Below, one piece after another: positions 19,301-26,562 of a stretch of DNA of 64,000 nt (positions are counted from its first letter, which is position 1; every line of letters begins with the position of its first letter). Under the pieces are notes generated by a model. The model was given only the letters and a program-made list of their open reading frames with translations. It did no database searches and had not been told where the DNA came from. Source of the DNA: Myxococcales bacterium (GTDB lineage: Bacteria; Myxococcota_A; Polyangia; Polyangiales; Polyangiaceae); contig JADJQX010000006.1 of the NCBI GenBank assembly GCA_016712525.1, positions 186,001 to 250,000 of the forward strand, in the 5' to 3' direction. The translations under genes and the position numbers were made by a program.

Positions 19301-19536
19301 CCGCCTGCGCCGAGACTCGTGACCGCCTGTTTCGCAACCTCTCCGGCCACGAGAACACTTGCGGTGCCCGCCCCGCCATTCACGGCCTCAGTCACGCCGA
19401 ACACGGTTTTCGAGGTCGCTAGGTTCAGCCTGGTAGCCCGTGCAACCTCGGCCCGATTCGCCCCAGTGTCCCAGCCAACCACGCACACCGCATCACCCGC
19501 GACGATCACGCCGACCATCGTACAAGTCGTTGCCAT
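16291..19536 (-). CDS. Beta-helix (pectate-lyase-like) protein, array unit 1, frameshifted 3' end
   Basis: The start at 19536 (MATTCTMVGVIV) has AGGGGGA upstream. There is no signal peptide. Residues 1-~90 are a variable module with conserved Cys5 and a GDAVC-VGWD motif. Two pectate-lyase-3-type right-handed beta-helix domains follow: the first starts at VRSYGVTGAGSDETAI with FPPGTYVTS, the second at VNFGAVPYDA with VPPGYYRIGS. The C-terminal part is beta-rich. Relative to units 2 and 3 there is one extra G in each of two G-runs (16526-16532 and near 16557-16562), so the last ~60 residues are read in another frame and the frame ends at 16291. The original stop codon (after RVM) is at 16373. 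Role unknown; it probably binds or cleaves a polysaccharide. Confidence 0.8.
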   Translation of the reverse strand: MATTCTMVGVIVAGDAVCVVGWDTGANRAEVARATRLNLATSKTVFGVTEAVNGGAGTASVLVAGEVAKQAVTSLGAGGAGTSYVVATDVNAGTAADQCRLIRVERPDGSEYVVGTCDEGGNLAIQPRASRDTSARLMFNVRSYGVTGAGSDETAISAAATAAAASSGGILHFPPGTYVTSPASTLTIPANVQVFFDEGATLEPNGASVTIEGRILAHPNQTLFGGTGFRSAVTPSGAMLPVVTISGEPARDYDFVVAIDAGNSSLFRYSLDGGTSYFPAPPAAPLTLPVGSIFTFPATGITAAFPAGVYVAGSSYTWSTRRAVSVGPASFPSFNVVNFGAVPYDAIVGGMTDSAPAIQACIDAVPNLPGYALGAVVHVPPGYYRIGSTLEIGRGVLLRGAGSHRYGDYAPRSVLLADEGVTAIRTWHGSMGLPDDFIADGCAIEDLMCQAVGHSVPGACGLEMFTATFINRCTFAGFSSHGIRIDTTAGGSASNWQIQWSRATENGGDGLHTVGFNSNVGLAIGFDAQGNKGYGIYEASALGCTYISCHTAENLKGGFCVAPGLPGASTFVGCYHEGDQPPNAFEANNLTVLGGFGEAGETPRSSYYGGYAHQAQPVTFVSTTGPALTAQGTNPPTLRLRGYLIEPYAAVRIEVTTAGYPDGKNAWGEAAGASAEYRWSIDDGTTWNGPFPIPPTHDAYNLGPGFVNLGTTGLAAVFTPGYYSADNVWFGSSEGGRITSFQAGSKVDAKAAFAWSHQQFPLVEGTDAGYQCVWNPETGQWDLRWGGSGYFIGMHFASRYSLPRPGHVTFDDGVWFGTQTQGWNRLTGASADHAVGSTDWLGGTGTDTGFVGWFSAGDLIVNRSNTTRFPAAWRAVESGGWSMGLFGPNTPWVTGRQYSPGESVEPTVPNGYVYRALSRGTAGAAEPTPWPTTRGGTIVDNDVTWECVGPQGPSVIEPILSQSELLGVYTVAGSATLTENEAQFERLKLDGAPRRRFRPHPTPPVLPKAGFASSGTPPPTTPPSRPAREIPESSSPPAAPTTSSVTVPPASASCSAPSRVSLRPPERAELAIWGGPQARRP

Positions 19537-19574
19537 AGAGTCGTCCCCCTCTTCCTGTAAGCATCCTGTGTGGA

Positions 19575-21068
19575 CTAGAGCCGCAGTCGAACCACTCCGA
19601 TGGCGGTGTCGGAAACGGCATTCAAGTCGTAGATCCAAGTCCCTGTAGCCAAAATCGAGCAGCCCACAATGGCTCCGGCGCTAACCCCGGTTTGTGCATT
19701 TGCAGGAGGCGGAAGGAATGTGGTGCCCGCCGAGCCGAACGTCGGATCTCCGATTCCGTTCGGTAGGTAGCGCGCGAAGCTGGCGCCGTACGTGTCGCTT
19801 TGACCGCCCACGCCGCTCAATCCGAGCGCCAGGATTCGCCCGTCGTCTTGGCCAAGAATCTGTACGCTGCGATCCACGCGACCTGAGAAGTCCGTCCTGA
19901 CTACACCGCCATCGCCAAAGCCAAGGTCCAATGCTCCCGAAGGGCCGAGTCGCAGTACTGCAAAGTCGTCAGGTTCGGGTCCGCCGGACCAGCCTCCAAC
20001 GAGAACGTGCCCGGTTGCGTCGCGGGCCACGCTGTTTGCTCGCTGCGTGCCGCTTCCGAACGCGGAAATGTACTTCCCGGCCACACCAAATGACGGATCT
20101 GCCGTGCCGTCGTCCTTTAGGCGGGTCGCAAACATGTCGTACCGCCCGGTGAGTGCCGCGGTCTCCTTCGTGCTGCCAGCGAGGACGATGGTTCCACCCG
20201 GCCCTAACGCTAGCGCTCCCGTGCGGTCGTCGGTTCCACGAACATCTACCGTTACGCGGCCCGAGCTTCCGAACGTGGGGTCTGGGGTGCCGTCGCTTGC
20301 GTAGCGGACTAGCTCGAAGTTGGCGCTCCCCACCGTGTCGTCCTCGCTGTGGCCGGCGACAATGATCTTCCCGCCGGGCATGACTGTGAGCGAGTTGGCG
20401 TATGCCTGGCGACCCGGGTAGGTTGTTGTGACGATGCCGTCAGTGCCGAATGTCGTGTCTAGTGCCCCGTTTGGCATGTACCGCAGCACGACGAACCGAA
20501 ACGAACCACCAGTCGGCCGCGAGAACCCCGCGGCGACAATCCGGCCGTCCGGTTGCAGTGCTACCGCATGTAACTCCAGGTTAACGTCGCCGACTTTCGT
20601 CTCGACGAGACCGCTCGTTCCGAAGCCTGGATCAGGAGCTCCGCTCGTTAGCAGGCGCACGAGCGCAAACGTGCCGCCTGAGCCTCCGGTGTAACCTGCG
20701 ACGATGATCCTGCCATCAGGTTGCGCTGCAATGGCGTGAGCGCCGGATGTTGGGTACTTCAACCACACGACTCCGCCGTCCCCGAACGTCGGATCGAGCG
20801 TACCGGCCGGTCCGGTGCAGTTGGTGCTCGTGTCGGAGGCATCGTTCGCGTCGAGTCCACCATCGCCGGGGGCGTCCGGTGTCGTCATGCTATCTGTTGC
20901 CGCGTCGGAAGGGACGGACGCCTCAGCGTTGGGCGGTACGCACCCCGGGCCCTCGCACGCCGGTGGCTCGTCACTGCCGCAAGCGAAGACGACGGCTGCG
21001 CACAGCGCCGCGGCACCGACCGCGCACAAAGCGCCCCGCCCGACCCTTCTCTCGTTCCACATCCTCAT
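19575..21068 (-). CDS. Delta-60 repeat lipoprotein, array unit 1 (variable)
   Basis: The 497-residue product starts at 21068 (MRMWNERRVG) with AAGG upstream. A signal ends at Cys near residue 29 (VFAC), followed by a Cys-containing spacer (PPACEGPGC) and a Ser/Asp/Ala linker. From about residue 90 there are seven delta-60 repeats, each ending in a block such as LDPTFGDGG, PDPGFGTSG, LDTTFGTDG and PDPTFGSSG. These repeats occur in outer-surface proteins and probably form a propeller. The stop lies 38 bp before the beta-helix start, so the two genes form an operon. Its sequence is only roughly half identical, by eye, to the delta-60 proteins of the other units. Confidence 0.85.
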   Translation of the reverse strand: MRMWNERRVGRGALCAVGAAALCAAVVFACGSDEPPACEGPGCVPPNAEASVPSDAATDSMTTPDAPGDGGLDANDASDTSTNCTGPAGTLDPTFGDGGVVWLKYPTSGAHAIAAQPDGRIIVAGYTGGSGGTFALVRLLTSGAPDPGFGTSGLVETKVGDVNLELHAVALQPDGRIVAAGFSRPTGGSFRFVVLRYMPNGALDTTFGTDGIVTTTYPGRQAYANSLTVMPGGKIIVAGHSEDDTVGSANFELVRYASDGTPDPTFGSSGRVTVDVRGTDDRTGALALGPGGTIVLAGSTKETAALTGRYDMFATRLKDDGTADPSFGVAGKYISAFGSGTQRANSVARDATGHVLVGGWSGGPEPDDFAVLRLGPSGALDLGFGDGGVVRTDFSGRVDRSVQILGQDDGRILALGLSGVGGQSDTYGASFARYLPNGIGDPTFGSAGTTFLPPPANAQTGVSAGAIVGCSILATGTWIYDLNAVSDTAIGVVRLRL

Positions 21069-21165
21069 CGACGCACCCTTCTTTCGTGGACGGCACGCCC
21101 ACGTCTCTTGGGGTACGTCAGGACGGCGACGTTGTCGCGCGCCGGACGAGAATAAGTCGTTCGTA

Positions 21166-21174
21166 CCCCCCCCC
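21166..21174. promoter_or_regulatory. Poly-C tract (9 C) upstream of delta-60 gene, unit 1
   Basis: A run of nine C (G on the transcribed strand) lies ~100 bp upstream of the delta-60 start in otherwise conserved leader DNA (21069-21260). The equivalent runs have 8 and 6 bases in units 2 and 3. It could tune a promoter by slippage, or reflect sequencing error. No sigma-factor consensus is obvious. Confidence 0.45.
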
Positions 21175-21329
21175 GAGTCATCGTGGACTAGGTTTAGCTT
21201 CGAATGGCGTAGCGTCAAGCCGTCAACGGGGCAGCTCGACGAATCGGGCGGACGCTCAGGCAGCGGTCCCTTCGTGGACCCTGGGCCCGGCCTTTCCGTG
21301 GGGCGCGCGAAGCGCGCCCCCTTCTGCTC

Positions 21330-21692
21330 TCACCGGAGCGCCGTGCGAATGCGCACGAGAACCGCGTGGAGCTCGCGCTCCACGTGCCACGCCTTCACCC
21401 GAACGACGCGCACGCCGTAGCTCGCGAGGTATGCGTCCCGCTGGCGGTCCTGCCGCTCGCGGCCGATGTGCGCGGAGCCGTCGACCTCGACCGCGAGCCT
21501 CGGCTCCGGCGCAAAGAAGTCGACGATGACAGTGCCGAGGACGACCTGGCGCCGGAACTTGACGCCGAGCCGGCGCCCGCGCAGTGCCTCCCAAAGGATG
21601 CGCTCCGACGGCGTGGGGTTGCGCCCGGAGTACTGGGCGCACGGGGTGAGAAAGGTGCGATCGTGGTGCAGGGACGGAAAGAGAAAACGCAT
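21330..21692 (-). CDS. DUF559 nuclease-fold protein, unit 1
   Basis: This 120-residue protein begins MRFLFPSLHHDRTF. It carries the DUF559 pattern: SERILWEALRGRRLG, KFRRQVVLGTVIVDFF and LAVEVDGSAH, i.e. a PD-(D/E)XK-type core with Asp in VDFF and Glu-Val-Asp. DUF559 resembles Vsr/restriction-type endonucleases, but biochemical roles are mostly unknown. The start at 21692 is chosen because the frame before it lacks coding character. It is transcribed towards the delta-60 gene, 261 bp away. Intact copies exist in units 1 and 2, and a damaged one in unit 3. Confidence 0.8.
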   Translation of the reverse strand: MRFLFPSLHHDRTFLTPCAQYSGRNPTPSERILWEALRGRRLGVKFRRQVVLGTVIVDFFAPEPRLAVEVDGSAHIGRERQDRQRDAYLASYGVRVVRVKAWHVERELHAVLVRIRTALR

Positions 21693-21941
21693 AGGGCCTC
21701 CGTGCCGGCGAGGGCGCCGGCTTCGTGCCCCACCGGCGCAGACGCCGTGACAGCGGCAATTTCGTCTCGCACCTGACCCCGATGCCGCTGGCGCGGCGTG
21801 TGCGCCACGGCACGACGCCGGCGCCCTCGTCGGCACGGAGGGAGTGAGTCTCGAGCCTGTCGATCGCGCAGCTCGCGGCGATCGCAAGGGTACCTTGACT
21901 CGTGGGAGATCGAGGGGTCCGAGCCGCGCCGCGTTTCTGCG

Positions 21942-22133
21942 CCTCCCCCTCCTCGCTCGCAGGCTTCGCGCGAGCGAGTGTCGCGAGGAGCCGTGGGAAA
22001 GCGAAGCCGAGAACGAGGTTTGGGGGAGGCCGACCGGCGAGGAAAAGCTCACACCGAGAAACGCGCCGAACGAGAGAACCCGCGAAGACCTCGAATCGCA
22101 ATTGGGCTTTTGCTCGTCGGGCGGGTGGGGGCA
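21942..22133. repeat. Dispersed repeat R2, copy 1
   Basis: This ~192-bp element begins CCTCCCCCTCCTCGCTCGC and includes a 9-bp hairpin (CTCGCTCGC/GCGAGCGAG) and the conserved block GAGAACGAGGTTTGGGGGAG. Other copies are at 28959-29150, 38502-38693 and, outside the array, 44642-44834. It ends about 20 bp before the VanY repeat junction. Confidence 0.85.
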
Positions 22134-23020
22134 ACGCTGCTAACGCTGCTCTCTCCCTCATGATCGCCCCGCGGGATGCACGTCTCCTTCTCGTGGAGGT
22201 CGTCGGGGTGGATGGGATAGGGGAAGACGAAGCCGTGCTCCCAGGCGTGCTCGACGAGCCACTTTCCGCCTTTGGTGCAGCCGAAGCCCTGACGGAAGAC
22301 GGTCTCTCCGGAGGCCTTCCACTCGGCGGTGAAGAGGTCGATGGTGGTGCCGAGCTGGTGTTGGCTATGGCCCGGGAGGGCGGACTGCTCGGCGGCAGAG
22401 CAGAAGTCGCTGCGCTTCACCCACCCTTGGAAGGTGACACACTGGGCGAGATAACTCCGATAGACGGACTCGATGTGTCCGGGGACGCCCGCGCGCGCCA
22501 TGGCGGCGAGGAGGTCCTTCATGGCCATGGCGGCCTCTTTGCGGAGGCACTGGTACTTCTCGCAGTCGGCGGGGGAGCGGGGCTGGAACTTGACGACGTC
22601 GACCATGTCGGTCGGGGCGTAGTCGGGAGCGAGGGCGCCTTGGGGGGAGCGGTTGACGAGGGCGAGGAGGTCGTCGCCGTCGACGAAGGAGGCCTTGAGG
22701 TCGCGCGGTGCGAGGAAGTTCTTCTGGGCGCCCTTGGCGAGGACGGCGCACGCGATGCGGGCGCTCTCTTTCATGGCGCCGTACGGGTCCTTCGGGGGCG
22801 CGTCCGTGGCCTCGGCGCTCGCGTCGGCCGAGGCGTCGCCCGTGGGGAGGGCCGCGTCGTTGGCAGAGAGCGCGGAGAGTGCGGCGTCGCGGGGAGGGGC
22901 GTCGAGGGCGGCGTCGGCGGGGGGCTCTTGAGGGGCCTGCGGCGCGCTCTTTCCGCACGCGGCGAGCGCGACGAGCGCGGTCGTCAGGGCGAAGGGCAGG
23001 GCGCGCAAAGAGGGCCTCAT
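22049..23020 (-). CDS. Truncated VanY-type peptidase, copy 2
   Basis: The start at 23020 (MRPSLRALPFALTT) keeps the lipoprotein signal (LAAC) and the SQHQLGTTID zinc motif. Homology to the full gene ends after GDHE at ~22157, and the frame continues ~40 residues into repeat R2. The terminal YEHWH motif with the last zinc ligand is missing, so activity is unlikely. The linker differs from copy 1 (SALSANDAALPTGDAS). The gene may be a passive remnant of tandem duplication, though its frame and signal are kept. Confidence 0.75.
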   Translation of the reverse strand: MRPSLRALPFALTTALVALAACGKSAPQAPQEPPADAALDAPPRDAALSALSANDAALPTGDASADASAEATDAPPKDPYGAMKESARIACAVLAKGAQKNFLAPRDLKASFVDGDDLLALVNRSPQGALAPDYAPTDMVDVVKFQPRSPADCEKYQCLRKEAAMAMKDLLAAMARAGVPGHIESVYRSYLAQCVTFQGWVKRSDFCSAAEQSALPGHSQHQLGTTIDLFTAEWKASGETVFRQGFGCTKGGKWLVEHAWEHGFVFPYPIHPDDLHEKETCIPRGDHEGESSVSSVAPTRPTSKSPIAIRGLRGFSRSARFSV

Positions 23021-23381
23021 GGGGCTCTCTCATAGGCGAAACGGGGGGAAATGAGAGGGGGTTCGTGGGGGCCGGGCAGGAGCGCGTGCAGAAAAGGGGG
23101 GAGAGCGCGCGAGGTGCCCCCCTCGCAGGTGCTCGGCGATGACGTGCACGCGAGAGGGAGAGAAGGTGCCCCCCCTCGCAGGTGCTCGGCCTTCGCCGGC
23201 GTGCGCGAAGAGAGAGAAGGTGCCCCCCCTCGCAGGTGCTCGGCGATGACGAGAGAGAGAGGGAGAGAAGGTGCCCCCCCTCGCAGGTGCTCGGCCTACG
23301 GCCTGCGCGCCTGCGGTCCCCCCCAAATCGCGAGCTTCGCTCGCTCAGGGGGGGACGCAGAGAGCGCGGCGCGAAGGAGCG
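23021..23381. repeat. Intergenic ~52-bp repeats and R1, unit 2
   Basis: Four imperfect units beginning AGGTGCC start at 23112, 23164, 23218 and 23269, each with a TCGCAGGTGCTCGGC core. The last runs into an R1 copy to ~23364. Unit sequences differ from those of units 1 and 3, which resemble each other more closely. Confidence 0.8.
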
Positions 23382-26300
23382 CTACATGACGCGGACGCAG
23401 GCGGCTCCGTCGCTGAGGAGGTGGTAGGCGCTTCCGGCGGGGACGACGATTCCCGGATCTCCAGCGCTGGCCTTGATGGTGGCGTCGTCGGCCGTGGCGT
23501 TCCAGACGACGCGAAGCCAGCCATCGGCGGGGCCCGGGGGTAGGGTGAGGTCGAAAGCGGCGCCCGGGGCGCCGTCGAGCTTGAGGCGTTCGAACTGGGC
23601 TTCGTTCTCGGTGAGGGTGGCCGATCCCGCGACGGTGTAGACGCCCAGGAGCTCGGACTGGGTGAGAATGGGCTCGATGACGGAGGGGCCTTGAGGGCCG
23701 ACGCACTCCCAGGTGACGTCGTTGTCGACGATGGTTCCGCCACGGGTGGTCGGCCAGGGAGTAGGCTCGGCACCGCCGGCGGTTCCGCGAGAGAGGGCGC
23801 GGTAAACGTACCCGTTCGGGACGGTAGGCTCGACGGACTCACCCGGAGAATACTGCCTGCCGGTGACCCATGGGGTGTTGGGGCCGAAGAGGCCCATGGA
23901 CCAACCGCCCGACTCGACGGCGCGCCACGCGGCAGGGAAACGCGTCGTGTTGGAGCGGTTGACGATGAGGTCGCCGGCGCTGAACCAGCCGACGAAGCCG
24001 GTGTCGGAGCCGGTGCCGCCGAGCCAGTCGGTCGTGCCGACGTCGTGATCGGCCGAGGCGCCGGTGAGCCGGTTCCAGCCCTGAGCTTGGGTCCCGAACC
24101 AAACTCCGTCGTCGAAGGTGACGTGGCCGGGCCGCGGGAGGCTGTAACGACTGGCGAAGTGCATGCCAATGAAGTAGCCGCTCCCGCCCCAACGAAAGTC
24201 CCACTGTCCGGTCTCTGGGTTCCAGACGCATTGATAGCCTGCATCGGTACCTTCGACGAGAGGGAACTGCTGATGCGACCAGGCGAATGCGGCTTTGGCG
24301 TCGACCTTGGAGCCGGCCTGGAACGAGGTGATTTGACCACCGTCGGAGGAGCCGAACCACACGTTGTCGGCGGAGTAGTACCCCGGGGTAAAAACGGCAG
24401 CGAGACCGGTGGTGCCGAGGGTAACGATGGCGGGACCGGCGCCGTACGGATCATGGGTGGGCGGGATGGGAAAGGGCCCGTTCCAGGTGGTGCCGTCATC
24501 GATGGACCATCGGTACTCGGCGGAGGCGCCAGCGGCTTCGCCCCAGGCGTTCTTGCCGTCCGGGTAGCCGGCCGTGGTGACCTCGATGCGAACGGCGGCG
24601 TAGGGCTCGATGAGGTACCCGCGAAGGCGTAGCGTAGGTGGGTTCGTCCCTTGGGCTGTCAGTGCGGGCCCGGTCGTCGAGACGAAGGTGACGGGCTGTG
24701 CCTGGTGAGCGTAACCTCCGTAGTAGGAAGACCGCGGGGTCTCGCCAGCCTCACCGAATCCTCCGAGCACCGTGAGGTTGTTGGCCTCGAAGGCATTCGG
24801 AGGCTGATTGCCTTCGTGGTAGCACCCGAGGAAGCTCGATGCTCCGGGGGAGCCTGGAGCCACGCAATAGCCACCTTTGAGGTTCTCGGCGGTGTGGCAG
24901 GAGATGTAGGTGCAGCCGAGAAACGAGGCCTCATAGACCCCGTAACCCTTATTGCTCTGGGCGTCAAAGCCGATGGCCAAGCCGTTGTTCGAATCGTTGC
25001 CGACGGTATGGAGTCCGTCGCCGCCGTTCTCGGTCGCTCGCGACCACTGGACCTGCCAGTTCGAAGCGGATCCGCCGACGATCGTGTCGATGTAGATTCC
25101 GTGGGAAGAAAAACCAGCGAAGGTGCACCTGCTGACGAAGGTGGTCGTGTGCATCTGAAGGCCGTAGGCGCCCGCCACGGAGTGGCCGACGGCCTGGCAC
25201 ATGATATCCTCGATGGCGCAGCCGTCGGCGCGAAAGTCGTCCGGTAGACCCATGCCGCCATGCCAGGTCCGAATGGCCGTGACACCTTCGTCCGCCAGCA
25301 GCACGGTACGGGGAGCGTAGTCGCCGTACCGATGCGACCCAGCGCCGCGGAGGAGCACCCCGCGCCCGATCTCGATCGTGGACCCGATACGGTAGTAGCC
25401 CGGAGGGATGTGGACCACTGCGCCGAGGCCATATCCAGGGAGGTTCGGGACGGCGTCGATGCAGGCTTGAATAGCCGGCGCCGAGTCCGTCATTCCGCCG
25501 ACGATCGCGTCGTAGGGCACGGCGCCGAAATTGATGACGTTGAAGCTCGGGAATGAGGCAGGGCCAACCGACACGGCGCGCCGAGTGGACCAGGTGTAGC
25601 TCGAGCCGGCGACGTAGATACCCGCTGGGAACGCGGCCGTGATACCGGTGGCGGGAAAGGCGAAGATGCTGCCGACCGGGAGCGTGAGCGCAGCCGCGGG
25701 TGGAGCGGGGAAGTACGATGTGCCGCCGTCGAGCGAATAGCGAAACAGGGAGCTATTGACTGCGTCGATGGCGACGACGAAATCGTAGTCGCGCGCGGGC
25801 TCGCCGGAAATCGTCACGACGGGTAGTCCGGCACCGCTCGGCGTGACCGCGGAACGAAAACCGGTTCCGCCGAAGAGCGTCTGGTTGGGATGCGCGAGGA
25901 TGCGACCCTCGAGGGTGACGGAGGCTCCGTTCGGCTCCAGCGTGGCGCCCTCGTCGAAGAAGACCTGCACGTTCGCTGGGACGGTGAGGGTGGAACCGGG
26001 CGAGGTGACGTAGGTGCCGGAGGGGAAGTGGAGAATACCTCCGGTGGACGCGGCGGCGGCCGATGCCGCAGCCGAAATGGCCGTTTCGTCGGAGCCGGCG
26101 CCGGTGACACCATAGCTCCTCACATTGAACATGAGCCGCGCCGAGGTGTCGCGGGAGGCGCGGGGCTGGATCGCGAGGTTCCCGCCCTCGTCGCAGGTGC
26201 CCACGACGTACTCGCTGCCGTCCGGACGCTCGACGCGAATGAGCCGGCATTGGTCGGCAGCCGTTCCGGCGTTTACGTCGGTCGCGACGACGTAGGAGGT

Positions 26301-26540
26301 GCCCGCGCCGAGAGAGGTGATTGCATTCCTTGCTGCGTCGCCTGCCACGAGAACCTGGATCGGATCGTTGTTCGCGGCGTCGTCCTCCGCGACGCCGTAG
26401 ACCGTCTTCGAGGTGAGCAGTACCGCACGCGTGGCCCGCGCCACTTTCGGCTTGTCGGTGCCGCCATCCCAGCCGACGACGCACAAGGCGTCTCCCTTCA
26501 GTACCCCCGTTGCGTCGTTCACAATGCAGCCGACCGCCAT
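23382..26540 (-). CDS. Beta-helix (pectate-lyase-like) protein, array unit 2, intact
   Basis: The 1052-residue product starts at 26540 (MAVGCIVNDATG) after GAGGTGGA and ends ...LLSDGAACVRVM. It is the only uninterrupted copy. Residues 1-~90 are the variable module; the conserved body starts about at TSYVVATDVNAGTAADQCRL, and the two beta-helix domains follow (VRSYGVTGAGSDETAI and INFGAVPYDAIVGG). There is no signal peptide. In this fold, pectate-lyase-3 domains occur both in polysaccharide lyases and in phage tailspikes. The N-terminal module (GDALCVVGWD, then VLVAGD, later EYVVGTCDEGGN) resembles the attachment modules of tail-like fibres; this is inference. The gene follows the delta-60 gene by 22 bp. 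Confidence 0.85.
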   Translation of the reverse strand: MAVGCIVNDATGVLKGDALCVVGWDGGTDKPKVARATRAVLLTSKTVYGVAEDDAANNDPIQVLVAGDAARNAITSLGAGTSYVVATDVNAGTAADQCRLIRVERPDGSEYVVGTCDEGGNLAIQPRASRDTSARLMFNVRSYGVTGAGSDETAISAAASAAAASTGGILHFPSGTYVTSPGSTLTVPANVQVFFDEGATLEPNGASVTLEGRILAHPNQTLFGGTGFRSAVTPSGAGLPVVTISGEPARDYDFVVAIDAVNSSLFRYSLDGGTSYFPAPPAAALTLPVGSIFAFPATGITAAFPAGIYVAGSSYTWSTRRAVSVGPASFPSFNVINFGAVPYDAIVGGMTDSAPAIQACIDAVPNLPGYGLGAVVHIPPGYYRIGSTIEIGRGVLLRGAGSHRYGDYAPRTVLLADEGVTAIRTWHGGMGLPDDFRADGCAIEDIMCQAVGHSVAGAYGLQMHTTTFVSRCTFAGFSSHGIYIDTIVGGSASNWQVQWSRATENGGDGLHTVGNDSNNGLAIGFDAQSNKGYGVYEASFLGCTYISCHTAENLKGGYCVAPGSPGASSFLGCYHEGNQPPNAFEANNLTVLGGFGEAGETPRSSYYGGYAHQAQPVTFVSTTGPALTAQGTNPPTLRLRGYLIEPYAAVRIEVTTAGYPDGKNAWGEAAGASAEYRWSIDDGTTWNGPFPIPPTHDPYGAGPAIVTLGTTGLAAVFTPGYYSADNVWFGSSDGGQITSFQAGSKVDAKAAFAWSHQQFPLVEGTDAGYQCVWNPETGQWDFRWGGSGYFIGMHFASRYSLPRPGHVTFDDGVWFGTQAQGWNRLTGASADHDVGTTDWLGGTGSDTGFVGWFSAGDLIVNRSNTTRFPAAWRAVESGGWSMGLFGPNTPWVTGRQYSPGESVEPTVPNGYVYRALSRGTAGGAEPTPWPTTRGGTIVDNDVTWECVGPQGPSVIEPILTQSELLGVYTVAGSATLTENEAQFERLKLDGAPGAAFDLTLPPGPADGWLRVVWNATADDATIKASAGDPGIVVPAGSAYHLLSDGAACVRVM

Positions 26541-26562
26541 GCTCCACCTCTTTCGCTACTCT

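Noticed and set aside
21330..21692. Restriction-modification or Vsr repair locus
   Set aside because: No methylase or specificity gene accompanies any DUF559 copy.
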